Positions 13,785 to 26,224 of a stretch of DNA of 32,906 nucleotides are shown here, in pieces. The stretch is from Diatrype stigma. Lineage: Eukaryota; Ascomycota; Sordariomycetes; Xylariales; Diatrypaceae. How positions within the stretch are numbered: the first letter of the stretch is position 1; every line of letters begins with the position of its first letter. The notes beneath the pieces are model-generated. The model saw nothing but the letters and a program-made list of their open reading frames with translations, had not been told where the DNA came from and made no database searches. The position numbers and the translations under genes are program-made. Location: assembly GCA_022225965.2 (NCBI GenBank), contig JAKJXP020000194.1, positions 1 to 32,906 of the forward strand, read 5' to 3'.

Positions 13785-15660
13785 TTTAAGTCGGTTCCGG
13801 TTATAAAACGGAATATATCCGTTATGTTAATAATATATTAAAATAATATATTATTTATTAATAAGCCGTTTATACGGCAAAACATAAGGAAATTTGTAAT
13901 ACGAAAAAACCGGATATTAACGAAATTAATATTAGCTAAAACATAATTCGAAATCGGTTTAAGGGTTACGGATATTTTTTCGAATTTAAGGGTTTCGGGT
14001 ATTAAAATTCGAAATCGATTCGTGGCTTAATTTATAATTTAAATTCGGTTTCGGATATAACTTTTAATATTAATTTAGTTTTAGGTATAATTTTTAATTT
14101 AATTTTAATTTTAGGCCTGGTTTTAGTATTAAATTAAAATCGGAAAAAAACTAAAGAAATGTAGATTTAAAAATGTTTTATTTTTAATAATACTTATTTT
14201 ATAGTTTTAATTAATATTAGGATTATAATATTAAACTTAAGAAATATTTAATATAACGTTAAGGCCGTTTAAGCGTTATCGGTATAAAAGGATTTAATTT
14301 TTAATAAGTTTTAATTAATAATTTACGATATTATATTTAAAAGTTATTTCCGTTACGGTATCGTTTATAAAGCAAAATATTTTAAAAATAAACAAATTAA
14401 GGCTAAATAAATAATTATTATACGCGAAATTATTATTAATAAAACCATATAATACGCATTTATTATCGATTATAACATAAAATGAAATTAATTTATTATC
14501 GAAACGAAATATTTTAATAAGAAAAGAAAATAATATATTAAGGTTTATTAAAAGTATATATAATTTATTTTTTATAGCGTCAAAATGTTTTAAAAGGGGC
14601 CTTTAATTGCGACTTTTATTAGAAATTAAGCTTTTTCCGGCGATTCGTTATTTGTTTTCGGTTTCTTTCGGGGCAATTTTTATAAAAAGTAATCCGCCCT
14701 TTTATAATATAAGCTTATATAATCGTTAAAACGCCGGTTTTTTTTTACGAAAGAAGCTTATAAAATTATGTCGTTATGGCCGCGTCGAATTGCATGAATT
14801 TTAATATAAAGGCTATTAAAAATGCGGATATATGCGTTAATTAAAAGGATTATTATTGTTTCTTAATAAGGGCCTTATTTTTTAAATTATTAAATAAGTT
14901 TCGGTATAAATTAATTTATTTTACGGCGTTTTTGCTTATTGGCCGATTTCTTACTAAAACGAATGCGTTTTATAAAATTCCGTTAATTGTAATTTATAAC
15001 GATATAATATAAATGGCATTAAATTATTAGCTTTAATTTGCTTATTTAACGAATAAATTTATAAATTTTCTAAAGAATTTATTGCCTTATTAAAAAATTA
15101 TAAAGCTTTTACGGGCCGCTATTCGGATATTTTTAATAATATATGAAATATTTAAGAACGTAATTAAGTCGGTATAATTTCGCCATTTTCCGGTCATTAT
15201 TAAGGGTCATTAAGGTATTTAATAATTATATCGATTCGTTTTTTAACGTAAGTATATGCCTTATTGTTTAAATATTAAGCTATATATATAATTCGTTTTA
15301 TTTTCGTTATATATAAGTAATAATCGAAATGCAGTTTTAAATTAATTTAAAACCTATAATTAACGTATTTTTTTTATATTTCGAAGTTGTTATCGCTTAA
15401 TTTTTTGAATTTTGGTAAGTTATTGCCTTTAGGTTTTGCTATCGGTTTAACGTTGTAGCGTTTTATTTAATAAATGATTTGCGTTTAGTTAATTATCGAA
15501 ATAATTTAAAGAATAAAACTAATAAAAAGGAAATCCGAATTAAATAACGTTCGAAAAAGGATTTAAAATCGAAAAAGGTATTTAATTAATAGAACGGTTT
15601 AATTAAGAAATATATAAAAATGAAGATTATTATTATTGAATTTGCGGAATCATTTTAAAA
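13785..15660 (-). pseudogene. Gypsy-B gag/protease relic
   Basis: Minus-strand region between the 5' LTR leader and the reverse transcriptase of Gypsy-B, where gag and protease must lie. The clearest trace is near 14660-14710, translating FYKNCPERNRKQ, which resembles the end of a CCHC nucleocapsid knuckle followed by a basic tail. The earlier Cys and His positions are lost. The rest is too mutated for me to assign domain limits, and the start near 15650 is approximate. Confidence 0.5.
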
Positions 15661-15996
15661 TCGTTTTTTATTGCTGCATTAAACTAACGATTAAATTTCT
15701 CGTTTTTTTAAATAAGCGTTTTAAAGCGTTATTTAATTTCGATTAAAATGGCATGTTAAAAAGAATTAACCGTTAAATTATTAATAATTAGGTTTAAGCT
15801 TAATTCAGAATTCCCTTAAATGTATTAAGTAATAAGGACTAAATATTCGAATTCTTAAAAAATAACCATAACGATAATAAACAAGAGTTAATTTAAATAT
15901 AAAGCTATCGCAATTATTTAGCTTTTACAGCTTCTTATTCGCATTTTAAGGCTTATAACTGGATTAAACTTATAAAAAAAGATAAATGTAACAAAC

Positions 15997-16147
15997 TATT
16001 ACGATTATAAGTAAATATAAGATCGAGAAGATATAGTTGTTATTATACGAAAAGAAAAAAAAGGGTTTAAGTTAAAAAAAACGAAACGTTCCTTTACATA
16101 TAACGATATAAGGCCGGGCCAAAGGCTATACATTTGGTACCGTAACA
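15997..16147 (-). repeat. 5' LTR of Gypsy-B
   Basis: This 151 bp repeat pairs with 1045-1195. It begins TATTACGA and ends CCGTAACA, followed by the TCCGT target duplicate. The leader between this LTR and gag (about 15660-15996) has no recognised features; the first bases after the LTR (minus strand, from 15996) did not match a primer-binding site I could name. Confidence 0.85.
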
Positions 16148-16199
16148 TCCGTATTAAAGATATAAGTTTATAAATACGTATAAAAGTGCCATTTATTAT

Positions 16200-17949
16200 A
16201 TATATAATAATAAAGCGTTACGTCTTTATAATTATCCGCCGTTTTCTTTTAAGCTTTTCGTTTTTTTCCTTTATTTCCTACGTCTTACGGAATTTCTTAA
16301 AGCGTTTAATGCTTACGTATTAAGTTATTATCGTTTTTGCTGCCTTTTTAAGTTTTAATGCGTAAAAAGAGTTATTACGGTTTAGCAACGGTAACGATTC
16401 GAAAGTTTTTTAAAACTGTTCTCGGTTTTTTCGATATAACGAATAAAAAAGCATAACGTATACCGGCGTTTTCGAAACGTAGCTGCAATAATAAAACGGC
16501 ATTATTACGTTAAAAACGCGGCGATTAAATAAATACGAATTTAATTTGATTTTGTTAATTCGTAATTAAAAAAATAAAAACGCTTTATATTTATAAACGC
16601 TTTTATTTTTTAATTTATTATTAATTTATTTTATAATTGCTATTTCCGTATTTCGTTAATGTTTCGGTTTAAATGGTTTTTAAGTTCTTTATTGTTTTTG
16701 TATTTATTTTTAAAGCTTTAATTCGATATAATGCCGTTTAGGTATTTATTTAATTACATTCCACGTTTGCGAAATTCCCGGTATTATGCCGCGTCGGCCT
16801 TTTATTTCCTTTATATCGTAATTTCGTAATTCGGTCGTTTCCGTTTTTTTCGCCGATGCTTACCAGCGATAAGTCTAATTGTTACTCAAGTTTTGCGCAT
16901 ACGTTGCATATAAGCTGCGTTTTCTTATTAGGTTTATACGGCCCTTAAATTCGGCCGTTTTTTTAAAAAGATTTAGATTTATTGGCAGCATATTAGCTTC
17001 GGTTTTAAATAAGGTTAAAAGAAATCCTTTATACGTTTCGTATATACGGCATAAATATAGCTTTTATATAGCTTTTAAGTTTTTCGTAATTGCTTTCGAC
17101 TTAATTTTTAAAATATGCCATATTATAACTTCGAAAACTATTACGAATTTAATAACAATAATATAAGTTTACCGTATATAAATAATGTTATAACTTTAAG
17201 TTAATGTTATAAATTTAATAAATACAAGTTATTATATTTCCAGCTTAACTTTAAGCCGATTAAGGTATTTCTTTTATATAAGCTTTTTGTTTATTTAGAT
17301 TTTAAAACATTTAAAGCTTTTAACGGGCTTTATTTTGACGTCGCTAAGGTATACGCGTTATTATAGCGCTTCGCGGATCCAAGCTAAATATATAAATACG
17401 TTTCTTTTAAAACAAATTAAAATGTATTTTATATATATCCGTTTATTTATTATAAATTATTTAGTGGTTTTCGAATTTATCGTAATTCTTTTGCGGATTT
17501 TTATTAAAGGCAATAAAATTAATATTATTAATAAACCGATAATTAATAATTACGAATTTATAACAAAATTATTATATAACGTTATAATAAAAAAGAACTT
17601 TATGAAATTTCCGCTCGAATAAATATAAGTTCTACCGTTTCGTCGTTAAAACGTAGGCGCGTTATTAGCTTTACGAAATAATTGCTTAATTATATTAATA
17701 GCTATATAAGAATTCCCTTTTTTTAAATTTATAATAAGTATTTATAAGTAATTTTATTAAAAGCGTTCTTAAAATTAAATTATAATAACGTTATTATAAC
17801 GCCGCATATTTAAGCCGTTTTCGTTATATTTATTAATAACTTAATAATTAATTTCGTAAACCTTTTCTTTTTATTATTTATTTGTTTTTCGAAAACAAAA
17901 CCGTATTTCTTCGTTATTACTATAAAACGGTTCGTTATTATTGTTTTAA
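16200..17949 (-). pseudogene. LINE ORF2 relic, RT C-terminal half and C-terminal zinc-finger region
   Basis: Continuation of the LINE reverse transcriptase past the solo-unit insertion. Minus-strand translation near 17690-17620 gives a RLRFNDETVE segment followed by the region where LINE RTs have PQGSPLSP (here degraded). Around 16500-16420 a CSYVSKTPVYVM-like stretch then LFYSLYRKNREQ matches the Cys/His motif near the C-terminus of Tad1/I-clade ORF2 (C..C...ETP.HVL..CP.Y...R), with Cys and His partly replaced by Tyr. The open plus-strand stretches at 16879-17166 and 17335-17622 are antisense shadows of this relic. Confidence 0.7.
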
Positions 17950-18202
17950 TACAAAGAGGTAATATATAAGTATACGAGTATATGCCGATTGCAGTAATCA
18001 GTGGGTAAAAGACTTTACATAATGAATAACGACGATATTATAAGCACCAAAAAGCTGTATTATATTATATAAAAAAGTAATAACTCGCGCGCAATTAATT
18101 AAACTTTTAAGCGGACTATTAAAGCTTTATATCGCAATAAGGGTATAAATCTCACTAATTAAAAAAGGTTTCGGCAATACGTATATACACTACTTGGTTG
18201 CA
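17950..18202. repeat. Solo-LTR-like short insertion, copy 2 (~253 bp)
   Basis: Second copy of the 12056-12310 unit in the same orientation, with the same ends (TACAA...TTGCA). It has its own, different target duplication, TTAAT at 17946-17950 and 18203-18207 (T shared). It interrupts the LINE reverse transcriptase within the conserved motif read as NAIKKVI on the 18203 side. Because each copy has a private duplication, the two are independent insertions and not the LTRs of one element. Confidence 0.75.
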
Positions 18203-18207
18203 TTAAT

Positions 18208-19592
18208 AACCTTCTTTATTGCATTAAATAAGAAAATCGGCTTTTAGTTTTTTACGTACGATTATTTTCTTGCGTTTTATTAACCTTTAGTATTACCGTT
18301 ATTATCGCAATATAAAAGCGCTTCGGAAAATATTCGATTACCAAATTCGTTATTATTAAGTTTACCATGGCCTTATAAAAAAGAAACCCGTACGTTTTTA
18401 AAAAGCCGCTTAGAATTAAGTCCGTTTTTAGCGGTTTTTAAGAAGTTCTTATACGTATTATTTTTTCGATGCCGTCCGTTATTATTCGCGCGTTAATAGC
18501 ATAACGCAAAAGCTATAATGCCGTTATAATATTCCAGTTTTCCGATATATCCGTGAAATCGACCGGCGAATTCGAAAAAAACTTATCCGTTAATATTCGT
18601 GCCTTTTCGTTATATATACGCGCCATTAACGTTGCGTTTTCGTTACGAATAAGGTTCGGCATTTTTACGTTAATATATGGAAATACGTTATATAACTTGG
18701 CTCATTTTTTTAAATTTTAAAGATCTTTTATATTATTCGACGCTTTAATTAACGCTTATTTTTAATTTTCTTTTATGATTTGTTTATTTCCTTGGTTTAT
18801 TTTTTCGTTGTTTTTATATATTATTTGTAGCATTTTTATAATGATATTGCTAAATAAATACGTTAAAGCTTTATATATTTTTAATTGCTTTTTTATTTTT
18901 TTCCATTATTAAATATAATTGTTTTTTATTTCGAGCGTTCTCATAAGCGTTGTTCTATTCGCAATTTCGATTAAGCTGTTTATGATTATTTCCGTAGCTT
19001 TATCGATTTCGAACGGCGTTATCGGTATTATAATTGCTTAGAACTTATTTTTCGTTTTTATTATATTTTTATTTATTATGGGCTAATTTTAATCTTTTTT
19101 ACGTCGTTTTCGATACGTTGCCGCCGCTATATTGATATTAAATAACTGCGTTACGTAATCGAAGATTATTTAATTGAAACGATTTTCTTATATCATTTAT
19201 ATAGTTTTTATTATTAATATTAAACTTATTAATTTAATTATTTATTTTTTATTTATTATGATACCTTTTTTTATAGCGTTATAAATGCGAAACTTTAATG
19301 CATTATAAATTCCAAAAGGTTTTCGCTTTTTAATGTAATCTTAATAAAAGTCTTTTATAACGGATAATATAAATTAAAATCTTTAATGGAAATGATATTT
19401 CTACGAAATTTCTTCGTTATTATTTCGCTTATTAAAGGGCTTATTTGTTTTTTTAAATAGTTCTTTATTAAAAAGGCATAAATGAATTATATCTTAATCG
19501 TTATTTTCTTTTTTTAAAAAAAACTACGTAATATTAATTATTTTCTTGCTAAGACTTTAACGTTACGAATAAATGTCGTTTATATACATTAT
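18208..19592 (-). pseudogene. LINE ORF2 relic, endonuclease C-terminus to RT N-terminus
   Basis: Minus-strand translation from about 19420 shows an HFH-containing segment where the endonuclease has its GDFNLHHP motif. Next comes a linker with IDKATEIIINSLIEIANRTT (about 19000-18940) of the type seen between endonuclease and RT in Tad1-like elements. Around 18660-18530 follow NEKARILTDKFF and then DFTDISENWNI, and then VIEYFPKRFYIAIITVILK (about 18350-18290), the RT block ending PISLLNAI at the insertion. Stops and at least one frame change are present. Confidence 0.72.
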
Positions 19593-19771
19593 TGGTAAGT
19601 ACGTACGTATAATTAAAGAAAGCAAATAACAATTAGGTGAGACGGTTATATATTAAAATGTTTAAGGTAAGAAGAAGTTTATTTAAGGAATTGCTGGCGG
19701 AAGCCTGTAGTTATATAGGACTAGCTTGCTTATATAATGGCAACGCGTGCTAGCGCGTTGGAATATAACCA
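19593..19771 (-). repeat. 3' LTR of the Copia element
   Basis: Direct repeat of 25525-25702. It includes a strong hairpin at 19741-19760: 7 bp perfect arms CAACGCG/CGCGTTG around a 6-base loop. Like the other LTRs here it keeps more G and C than the coding interior. Confidence 0.85.
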
Positions 19772-19899
19772 TTACTTATTCTGTTTTTTTTCGCGATTTA
19801 ATCGCGAACTGTGCCGTCGATTTATATAATTTTTTATTCTTTAAATTATTATTTTCTTTTTATTCATTCTTTTAATTTTATGTTAACTTCGTTGCGATT

Positions 19900-22800
19900 A
19901 ATTAACGATCTTATCGATTTATTAAGGGACGTTTTCGTTATGGCGTTAGTTGGGTTATAGTTATTATGGATTTATCGGATTTTATTTATCTCTTTGTTTT
20001 TATACGATTAACGAAGGGCCATAAGATTAATTATTAATCGCTTTTCGTTAATGCTTTCCATTTGTATTAAGTATTGGTACAGGAAAAAGGAATCCATATA
20101 AAAAACAAGCGGAGCGCGGGGGAAAGTTAAACGTTTTAGAATCGTATTAATGGTATAATAAATAACGTATTCAACGTTAAAGCCTTATATTATGTTATAA
20201 ATTTCGCTAATAAAGACGTTTCGAATTATTCTTTTGCATTTAATAAACGATTAATAAATAACATTATTAACGACGGTAAATTTATTAGCTTAAAACGTAA
20301 ATTTTTCGTTTTTAAATACGATAACATATTTAATTTATAAATTTAAGTCCTTATTATTTGCAAAAGATCCATCGACGAAAACATATAATCGAAAATCCTA
20401 AGGGTCTAGTTAAATATAATTAAATCCGCGGTTCTTATTATTTATTTGTTATTAAATCCGGGCGTTTAATAATTTAGCTTTTTTAGGGCTAGGCTCCGTA
20501 TATTAAGCAGCCGTGGAATAATTAAAGGTTATTTCGGATTAGCAGATAAAAGAAATATAAGCTTTTCGGGCTTTTTATTCGATATATTTTTTAAATATGT
20601 CCGATATTTTGGAATTAAGTAATGCCAGTTTTTTAGCTTATTTTTTTTGGGTTATTAAAAAGCCGTTTTTTTTTAAATAAAGTTTAAGCATAAACCGTTA
20701 AAGTTTTCGGTAATTCCGTTTTTTAGGATTTTTTGCGGACGCGCCTTAATGTTGGCTTTAATTAATGCCTTATTTTTTTTTTATGAAATCCATTATATTA
20801 ATATTAAGGGTATCGTTAATTTAAAGGCTTATTATGCCGAATAATTATTTAATGCGGATTATTAATAAGCATAAATTAAATGGCGAAAAATTTATATATA
20901 ATTCCTATTAATAATGGCGAAAATAAGTTTTAAATTAATATGTGCCCGATTTAATTAATTCGTATAGCGGCTTTATAATACGTAATATCGTTTTTTCGGG
21001 ATATTTATTTTTTAGTTCCGATAATAGTCGTATAAAAATGATACGTTTTATGGGCGTCTTTAATTAGGTATAAGCCATTGTAATATTTCGAATTATGATC
21101 TTTATGTTTTAATGTCGTAATATAAGTATTAAGGCCATAATTAATCGTTAATTTGTTTTTTAAATAATAAGGGCATATATTATAATAAAATTTTTATCGG
21201 GATTTTTATATTTTTATACGACCAATCGGAACTTTTCGTAAAGGCCTAATATATTTTTTCCTTTAATTTCGCGGACCATTCGGAATTTAAAAATGATAGC
21301 CTTTTGGTAAATGGCTTTATTATAAGTAACCGGTTATAATATGTTATTTTCGAATAAAGCATTAAGTTCCTTTATATTCGAGGTTTCGTATGGTTTATTA
21401 AGGGTTACGATTTTATTTTTTATTCGTAATTTAATTGCTAAAATGCAATTATGTTTTTTTTTTGCGTTAAAATATGCTGCATTAAAAAATAATATGTTAA
21501 AATCTTTTTCCGAAATAATATCGTAATCCGTTGGATTAAAGTTTGGTTTTGGTTTAAATAATTCGATTTTTAAGTCTTAAAGCGGCTTTGCGTTATTTTT
21601 GGATTGCATATATGGCTTAATATGCGAACTTTTAAACGTAAAGGTTTTTCCGGATATATTCGAAGCGATTATAACGTTTTTGTCGATAACGGCGATAATT
21701 TTATATAAACCTTGTTATTTATTTTTTTTGCGGTATATAAATATTTCGTTACCGAAAGGTAATAATATAGGCAACGTTTTTTAAATATTGAAACCGTTTT
21801 TGGTATTTAATGCGTTCCGGATTAAGCGTTAGGTCTTAATTTTTTTAATTTTAGCTATTACTTTTTGGGTTACGACTGTTTTTTAGGTTTAAAACGGCAT
21901 AGGCGGCGAGTTTATGTTAATTTTCGAATAGGCCTTAAAAATTAATAAAATAAATACGAGGCCATTTGGGTTTGTTATATTATTAATAGCTTTAACGGCC
22001 ATTTATAAACGGAATATACGTAAGTTTTATATTTCTTTAAAAATGATTTTATACGCTTATTAAATGGATCCGTAATATTCTTTAATCTTATTAATAAATT
22101 AATGGGTTTTTATTGGAACTTGTTTATACGTAATACCGATAAATCGAATTTTATTCCGGAATTCGGTATTATCGAAATTAATGCCGGCGTTGTAAGTAAA
22201 AATATTAAAGAGTTTTAGATAAGTATCGATTTAATAAAGCTTAAAGGCTTTTTAAGTTTTTTTTTGTTAATATATTAATTATAAATCGTATTGTTTAAAA
22301 ACTTATAGCCGTATCGACAATATAAAAAACGGAACGTTTATTGAAATATATAACGTTTACGATAATTTCGTAGTTAAAGTTTAAGTTCGGATTTTTAAGG
22401 ATAAACTTAAATCGTTAAGGGGCTTTTTTTTTAATTTGGCAATAATAATAAAACTTATTAATTTCCTTAATGTTTTTTGGATTAATATCGTATTTTGTTT
22501 TTTTTAATAAGTTTTAAAACTTGGTAACGAAAAAATGGCCAAAGCGGATATATAAACGACGCAGCTTTATTTCCGTAAAAAAGGTTGCGTTATTAAGATA
22601 AAATTATGAATATTTTTATTTTCGGTTAATAAAAACCGTAATACCATTTTTATAAATTAATTAGTTAATAACGTTATTAAAGTATACGCTAAATTGGTTT
22701 ATGTTTTTAAATAATAGCAAAAACGGGATATCGGTTTTTATTATATGGAAATTAATTTATTTAAAAGGTATATCGATAGTAATTATTCCGAATAACTCCA

Positions 22801-24950
22801 TAAGTAATCCGTTTTTAAAGCGAATATTGGCTTTTTCGGCGCGATTTTTATTAAGTGGCATAAGGCGGTTGGAGAACTTCTTAATTAAGGCAAAATACTG
22901 GCTTTTGCCAATAATTAAAACTTATATTACATTTATATTTAACATAATTCCTTAAAAGATGTGCTTAATGTATTGGTCGAAAATAAAGGCAATATCGAAC
23001 TTAGGTTATTTAATAAAAGGGAACGTAGTTATGTAATAATAAAAGGCTTAATTGGAAAAACATACGGCGGTTATTTATTGGTTATCGTTAAATCCATGGT
23101 TCGAAGGAATATTATCGTGCTTTTTGTTAAACTTTAATTCCGTATCGTTAATTCCTTCGTATTTGGCCAAAAAGATGGCGTAATTGTTTTTTCGGCCTTT
23201 TTTGCGGTTTTTCCATTAAATACGAACGTTCTTTTGTTTTTTTTCGGTATGCTTAATAAACCAGTAGCCTTTTTTTTTGTATACTTAATATTTGCGTTTT
23301 TATATATAAACTGGATGTTTATTATTATTATACCGGCCTTTTTAATTATTGCGATAATATTTGCGGTCGACGTAATATTGGTTAGGTTTTTTATTATTAT
23401 CGTTATTATTATTTTTATTAATTAAGTATTACCGCGATATATCTTTAAGGTTTTTATGGGTACCGATAAATATACGAAGCTTACTAGCCATATCCTTAAA
23501 CCTAATAAAGGGTTCGAAAAGAACGTATTAAAATTAAGGCACGTTACGGTATATACGATAAATTGCGGCAATAAACTATTATTCCCTTTTAAAATCGGAT
23601 TTTAATGCCTTTTAATATAAAGAAAGTTTGTCGAATATAACCTAAAAAACCTTTAGGTTTAATTTGTTTTAATTATTTTTATCGGTCTTGGTTTCGAAAA
23701 AAATAATCGAGGTCCAATTAAAATAATATTAAATCTTATTTTGCTTCGTATTAAAATGGCGTTTTATAATAAGATATATATCGATAAAGCATTAATAACG
23801 GAATATATTATATAAAAAATAAATAGCAATTCGTTTTAATAGGATAATTAAAAATACGGCGTAAAACTGGATTTAACGGATATCCGTAATATAATAAATA
23901 TTTAGGAAAAATCTGAATTTATTTTCGAAAATGTTATATTTTTTTTTTATATAATTATTTTTTTTATTTTAAGTTTTTTTAAAATATCCGATAATAATTA
24001 ATAAATACATTTTATTTTAAATTCGTACCGGCGGAATGTTATAATATATTAATTAGGTTTAATTATTAATCGATATAAAAGTTAATTCTGGTATAAGCGA
24101 TGATATTATCGGAAAAAAAAAACCGGAGCCTCCTGGTAGTTTTAAAGAACCTAAAGAACCGGATGGCCTTTATTTTCCGTTTGGGCGTCCGGAAAAAGAA
24201 TTTAATTATTAATCGGATAAAAATCCAGTTTAGGATTATCTTAAAGAAAGCATGGTTTTCCTAATTAAATCGTTCGTTTTAACCGTCGAATACGGCGGCA
24301 TATACGGATTTTTTTGTTTTAATATATAAAAGGCCCATGAATTATATGCCGTATTATAATCCATATATGAATAATTAAAGTACGGGGAAAATCTTATTAG
24401 AAAATACCCTAATTAGATTGGATATTCCGGGAATAATTGGCCATAGTATTCCTAAAATGGCGGAAGCGGTTGCTATCGGTTAAAGTAAGAATTAAAGCAA
24501 AAATCGGCGCGTAGGCCTAAACGTTAATTAATACGGAAATTAAGGCATTGGTTCGAATAATTAAAGTTTTTTTTAAATCCAATTAGTAATTTTTAAAGGC
24601 CTTAAATACCGAAAGTTTTAAAAAGGAACTGTTAATTCGGATCGAATTAAAATTGGATCTAAAATATAAAGCAACGCGGCAAAAGCGAATTATAAAATAA
24701 AAAAAAATTAAGCGATTCGTTTATTGATATATATAATAACCGGGGACGGATTTAATTTTAAGGGCGTTCCGGGGAATATATAATTCTTTAGTCGGTTTCG
24801 ATTATTAGCGTTTTTTATATTAATGCGTTAAGCCATTTGGTTTTAGTTGTTTTTAACTTTTTTATATTCCAAATAAGAAATACTTTCGTAATAACGAAAT
24901 CGACGAAAGCCTTATTAAATTTGGCGTTATTTTTATTAACGTAAATTTTT
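19900..24950 (-). pseudogene. Copia gag-pol polyprotein relic
   Basis: Minus-strand reading. Gag lies somewhere in about 24950-23600 and is too mutated to delimit. Integrase about 22580-21850: a zinc-binding N-terminus read as LYIRFGHFFVTKF (His to Tyr) then KFYYYCQ (Cys to Tyr), followed by core motifs including NYEIIVNV, IVDTA and NAGTNF-like NAG.N traces. A MAVKAINN segment is near 21960. Reverse transcriptase about 21330-20700: YNKAIYQKA, REIKGKN, LYEKFRLVV, then RLIMAL and KPLYELIKSGTY. RNase H about 20500-20150. The set matches the common fungal Copia polyprotein. The plus-strand open stretches at 21341-21784, 22701-22955 and 23234-23425 are its antisense shadows. Confidence 0.82.
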
Positions 24951-25524
24951 TATTGCATAAATGCATTCCTTAAATTAATTCGTAATAAAAATGGTATTAT
25001 TTTAAAGTTTCCTGTTATAAAGTTTTATAGCCGGCTTTAATAATTCTTAAGCGTTTTTTCGGATATTCGGATATTAAAAATACTCGAATTTATATTTTCG
25101 AAATCGGCTAATATTATTAATGCTTATGTTAATTTTTAACGGTAATTTATTATATCCGGATCGAATTTTTTCCAATTAATTATTATTAAATTAAAATAAT
25201 TAAGCATTATTAATAAGCGATTCGTAATAATAGAAATTAATTTAAGCAGCCGTATTTAAACTTTTAAAGTAATAAGGTCGATTCCTGGAAAATTGCCAAA
25301 AGGGCTTGTCCGTATGTTGCTAATAATACCTTAAGCCGAGGTTTCGGCTTATTTATATTCCAACATGGCTATTAATAAGAATAACGATAAGGATGAAATT
25401 CGAAATATAGGCATATAAAAATAAAAAGGAATTGCAGTATTATTACGATATTTTTAATATCGTGGTAATAATTTTTTTACTTTATTAATCTGTATTATTA
25501 ATATTTAGCAATATTGATTAATAT

Positions 25525-25702
25525 TAATAGGTACGTACGTATAATTAAAGAAAGCAAATAATAATTAAATAAGACGGTTATGTATTAAAGTGTTTAAGGT
25601 AGGAAGAAATCTATTTAAGGAACTGCTGGCGGAAGCCTGCAGTTATATAGGATTAGCTTGCTTATATAATGGCAACGCGTGCCAGCGCGTTGGAATATAA
25701 CC
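25525..25702 (-). repeat. 5' LTR of the Copia element
   Basis: 178 bp partner of 19593-19771. The same CAACGCG/CGCGTTG hairpin is conserved at about 25673-25692, with one loop base different (C versus T in the other copy), consistent with a RIP transition. TTAT follows directly. Confidence 0.85.
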
Positions 25703-26000
25703 ATTATATATATAACATTATACGGCTTCCGTTTTATTATACGGCTTTCGTTTTCGAATATTAAGTAATACCTTCCGTTTTTAAGGCAATATATATTTTT
25801 AGTTTATAACTTTTATAACGGTTTTTATATCGTTATAATGTCGTATTTATTAATATTATTTATCGTTAATACTTGAAAATTGCGCTTTTTTATATATTCT
25901 TATAAGTTATTAAAATCATATAAATGCATAAATTTCGTTTTATTTTCGTTATTAGCCCGCTTAATATCGTTTAATTTTAATTTCGTCCGTTTTTGCAGCT
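25703..26000 (-). pseudogene. LINE ORF2 relic, endonuclease N-terminus
   Basis: Minus-strand translation around 25870-25820 gives INKYDIITI*KP, the signature N-terminal block of LINE AP-endonucleases (YDIIAIQEPW), with Gln turned into a stop. The following residues run into the Copia insertion at 25702 and resume at 19592. The ORF2 start should lie a little upstream, near 25950, but is not definable. Confidence 0.7.
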
Positions 26001-26224
26001 ATTACGTTTTATTTTTATATCGTATCTTTCGCTTTTAATACTTTCTTATTTTTTCTTTTTCGTATTTAAAACCTAAATTTGCTTTTTGCTTTTTATTTTA
26101 TTCTTTTTATTTGTTGTAATTTTCGTTTACTTTTTATATTATTACTGTATTAATACGGATAAAAAGACGCCGCATCGGCGTTACGTTATTATTAATTTTA
26201 AATTATCGAAATCGAAGTATAAAG

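Larger units (their letters stand above)
1045..16147 (-). mobile_element. Full-length Ty3/Gypsy LTR retrotransposon (Gypsy-B), inactivated and carrying nested insertions
   Basis: The element is bounded by 151 bp direct repeats, 1045-1195 and 15997-16147. Their ancestral ends are TGTTACGG...CCGTAACA, an 8 bp inverted terminus once C/G-to-T/A changes are allowed for. A perfect 5 bp target-site duplication TCCGT lies at 1040-1044 and 16148-16152. Coding relics read on the minus strand in the order gag, protease region, reverse transcriptase, RNase H, integrase, chromodomain, which is the Ty3/Gypsy order. A purine-rich tract (minus strand, about 1196-1210) precedes the 3' LTR as a polypurine tract should. 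Inside it sit Gypsy-A (2401-9486), a ~255 bp solo unit (12056-12310) and a SINE-like unit (13454-13770). Without these the element is roughly 7.4 kb. Many stops leave no usable reading frame. Confidence 0.85.
19593..25702 (-). mobile_element. Full-length Ty1/Copia LTR retrotransposon, inactivated, nested in the LINE
   Basis: LTRs of 178-179 bp lie at 19593-19771 and 25525-25702, with ends TGGT...ACCA (the second copy begins TAAT by G-to-A change). The 4 bp duplication TTAT lies at 19589-19592 and 25703-25706. Minus-strand protein relics read gag, integrase, reverse transcriptase, RNase H; integrase before RT is the Copia order. A purine-rich stretch on the minus strand next to 19772 suits a polypurine tract. 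Length about 6.1 kb. Removing it restores continuity of the LINE endonuclease region. All frames contain stops. Confidence 0.88.

Noticed and set aside
15987..16147. Gypsy-B LTR starting at TGTAACAAAC (15987) and counterpart at 1035
   Set aside because: Similarity between the copies fails over the first ten bases. Starting at 15997/1045 gives equal lengths, TGTTACGG/CCGTAACA termini and a perfect TCCGT duplication.
12056..18202. The two ~255 bp repeats as LTRs of one 6.1 kb element
   Set aside because: Outer flanks do not match each other, each copy has its own duplication, and the DNA between belongs to Gypsy-B and the LINE.
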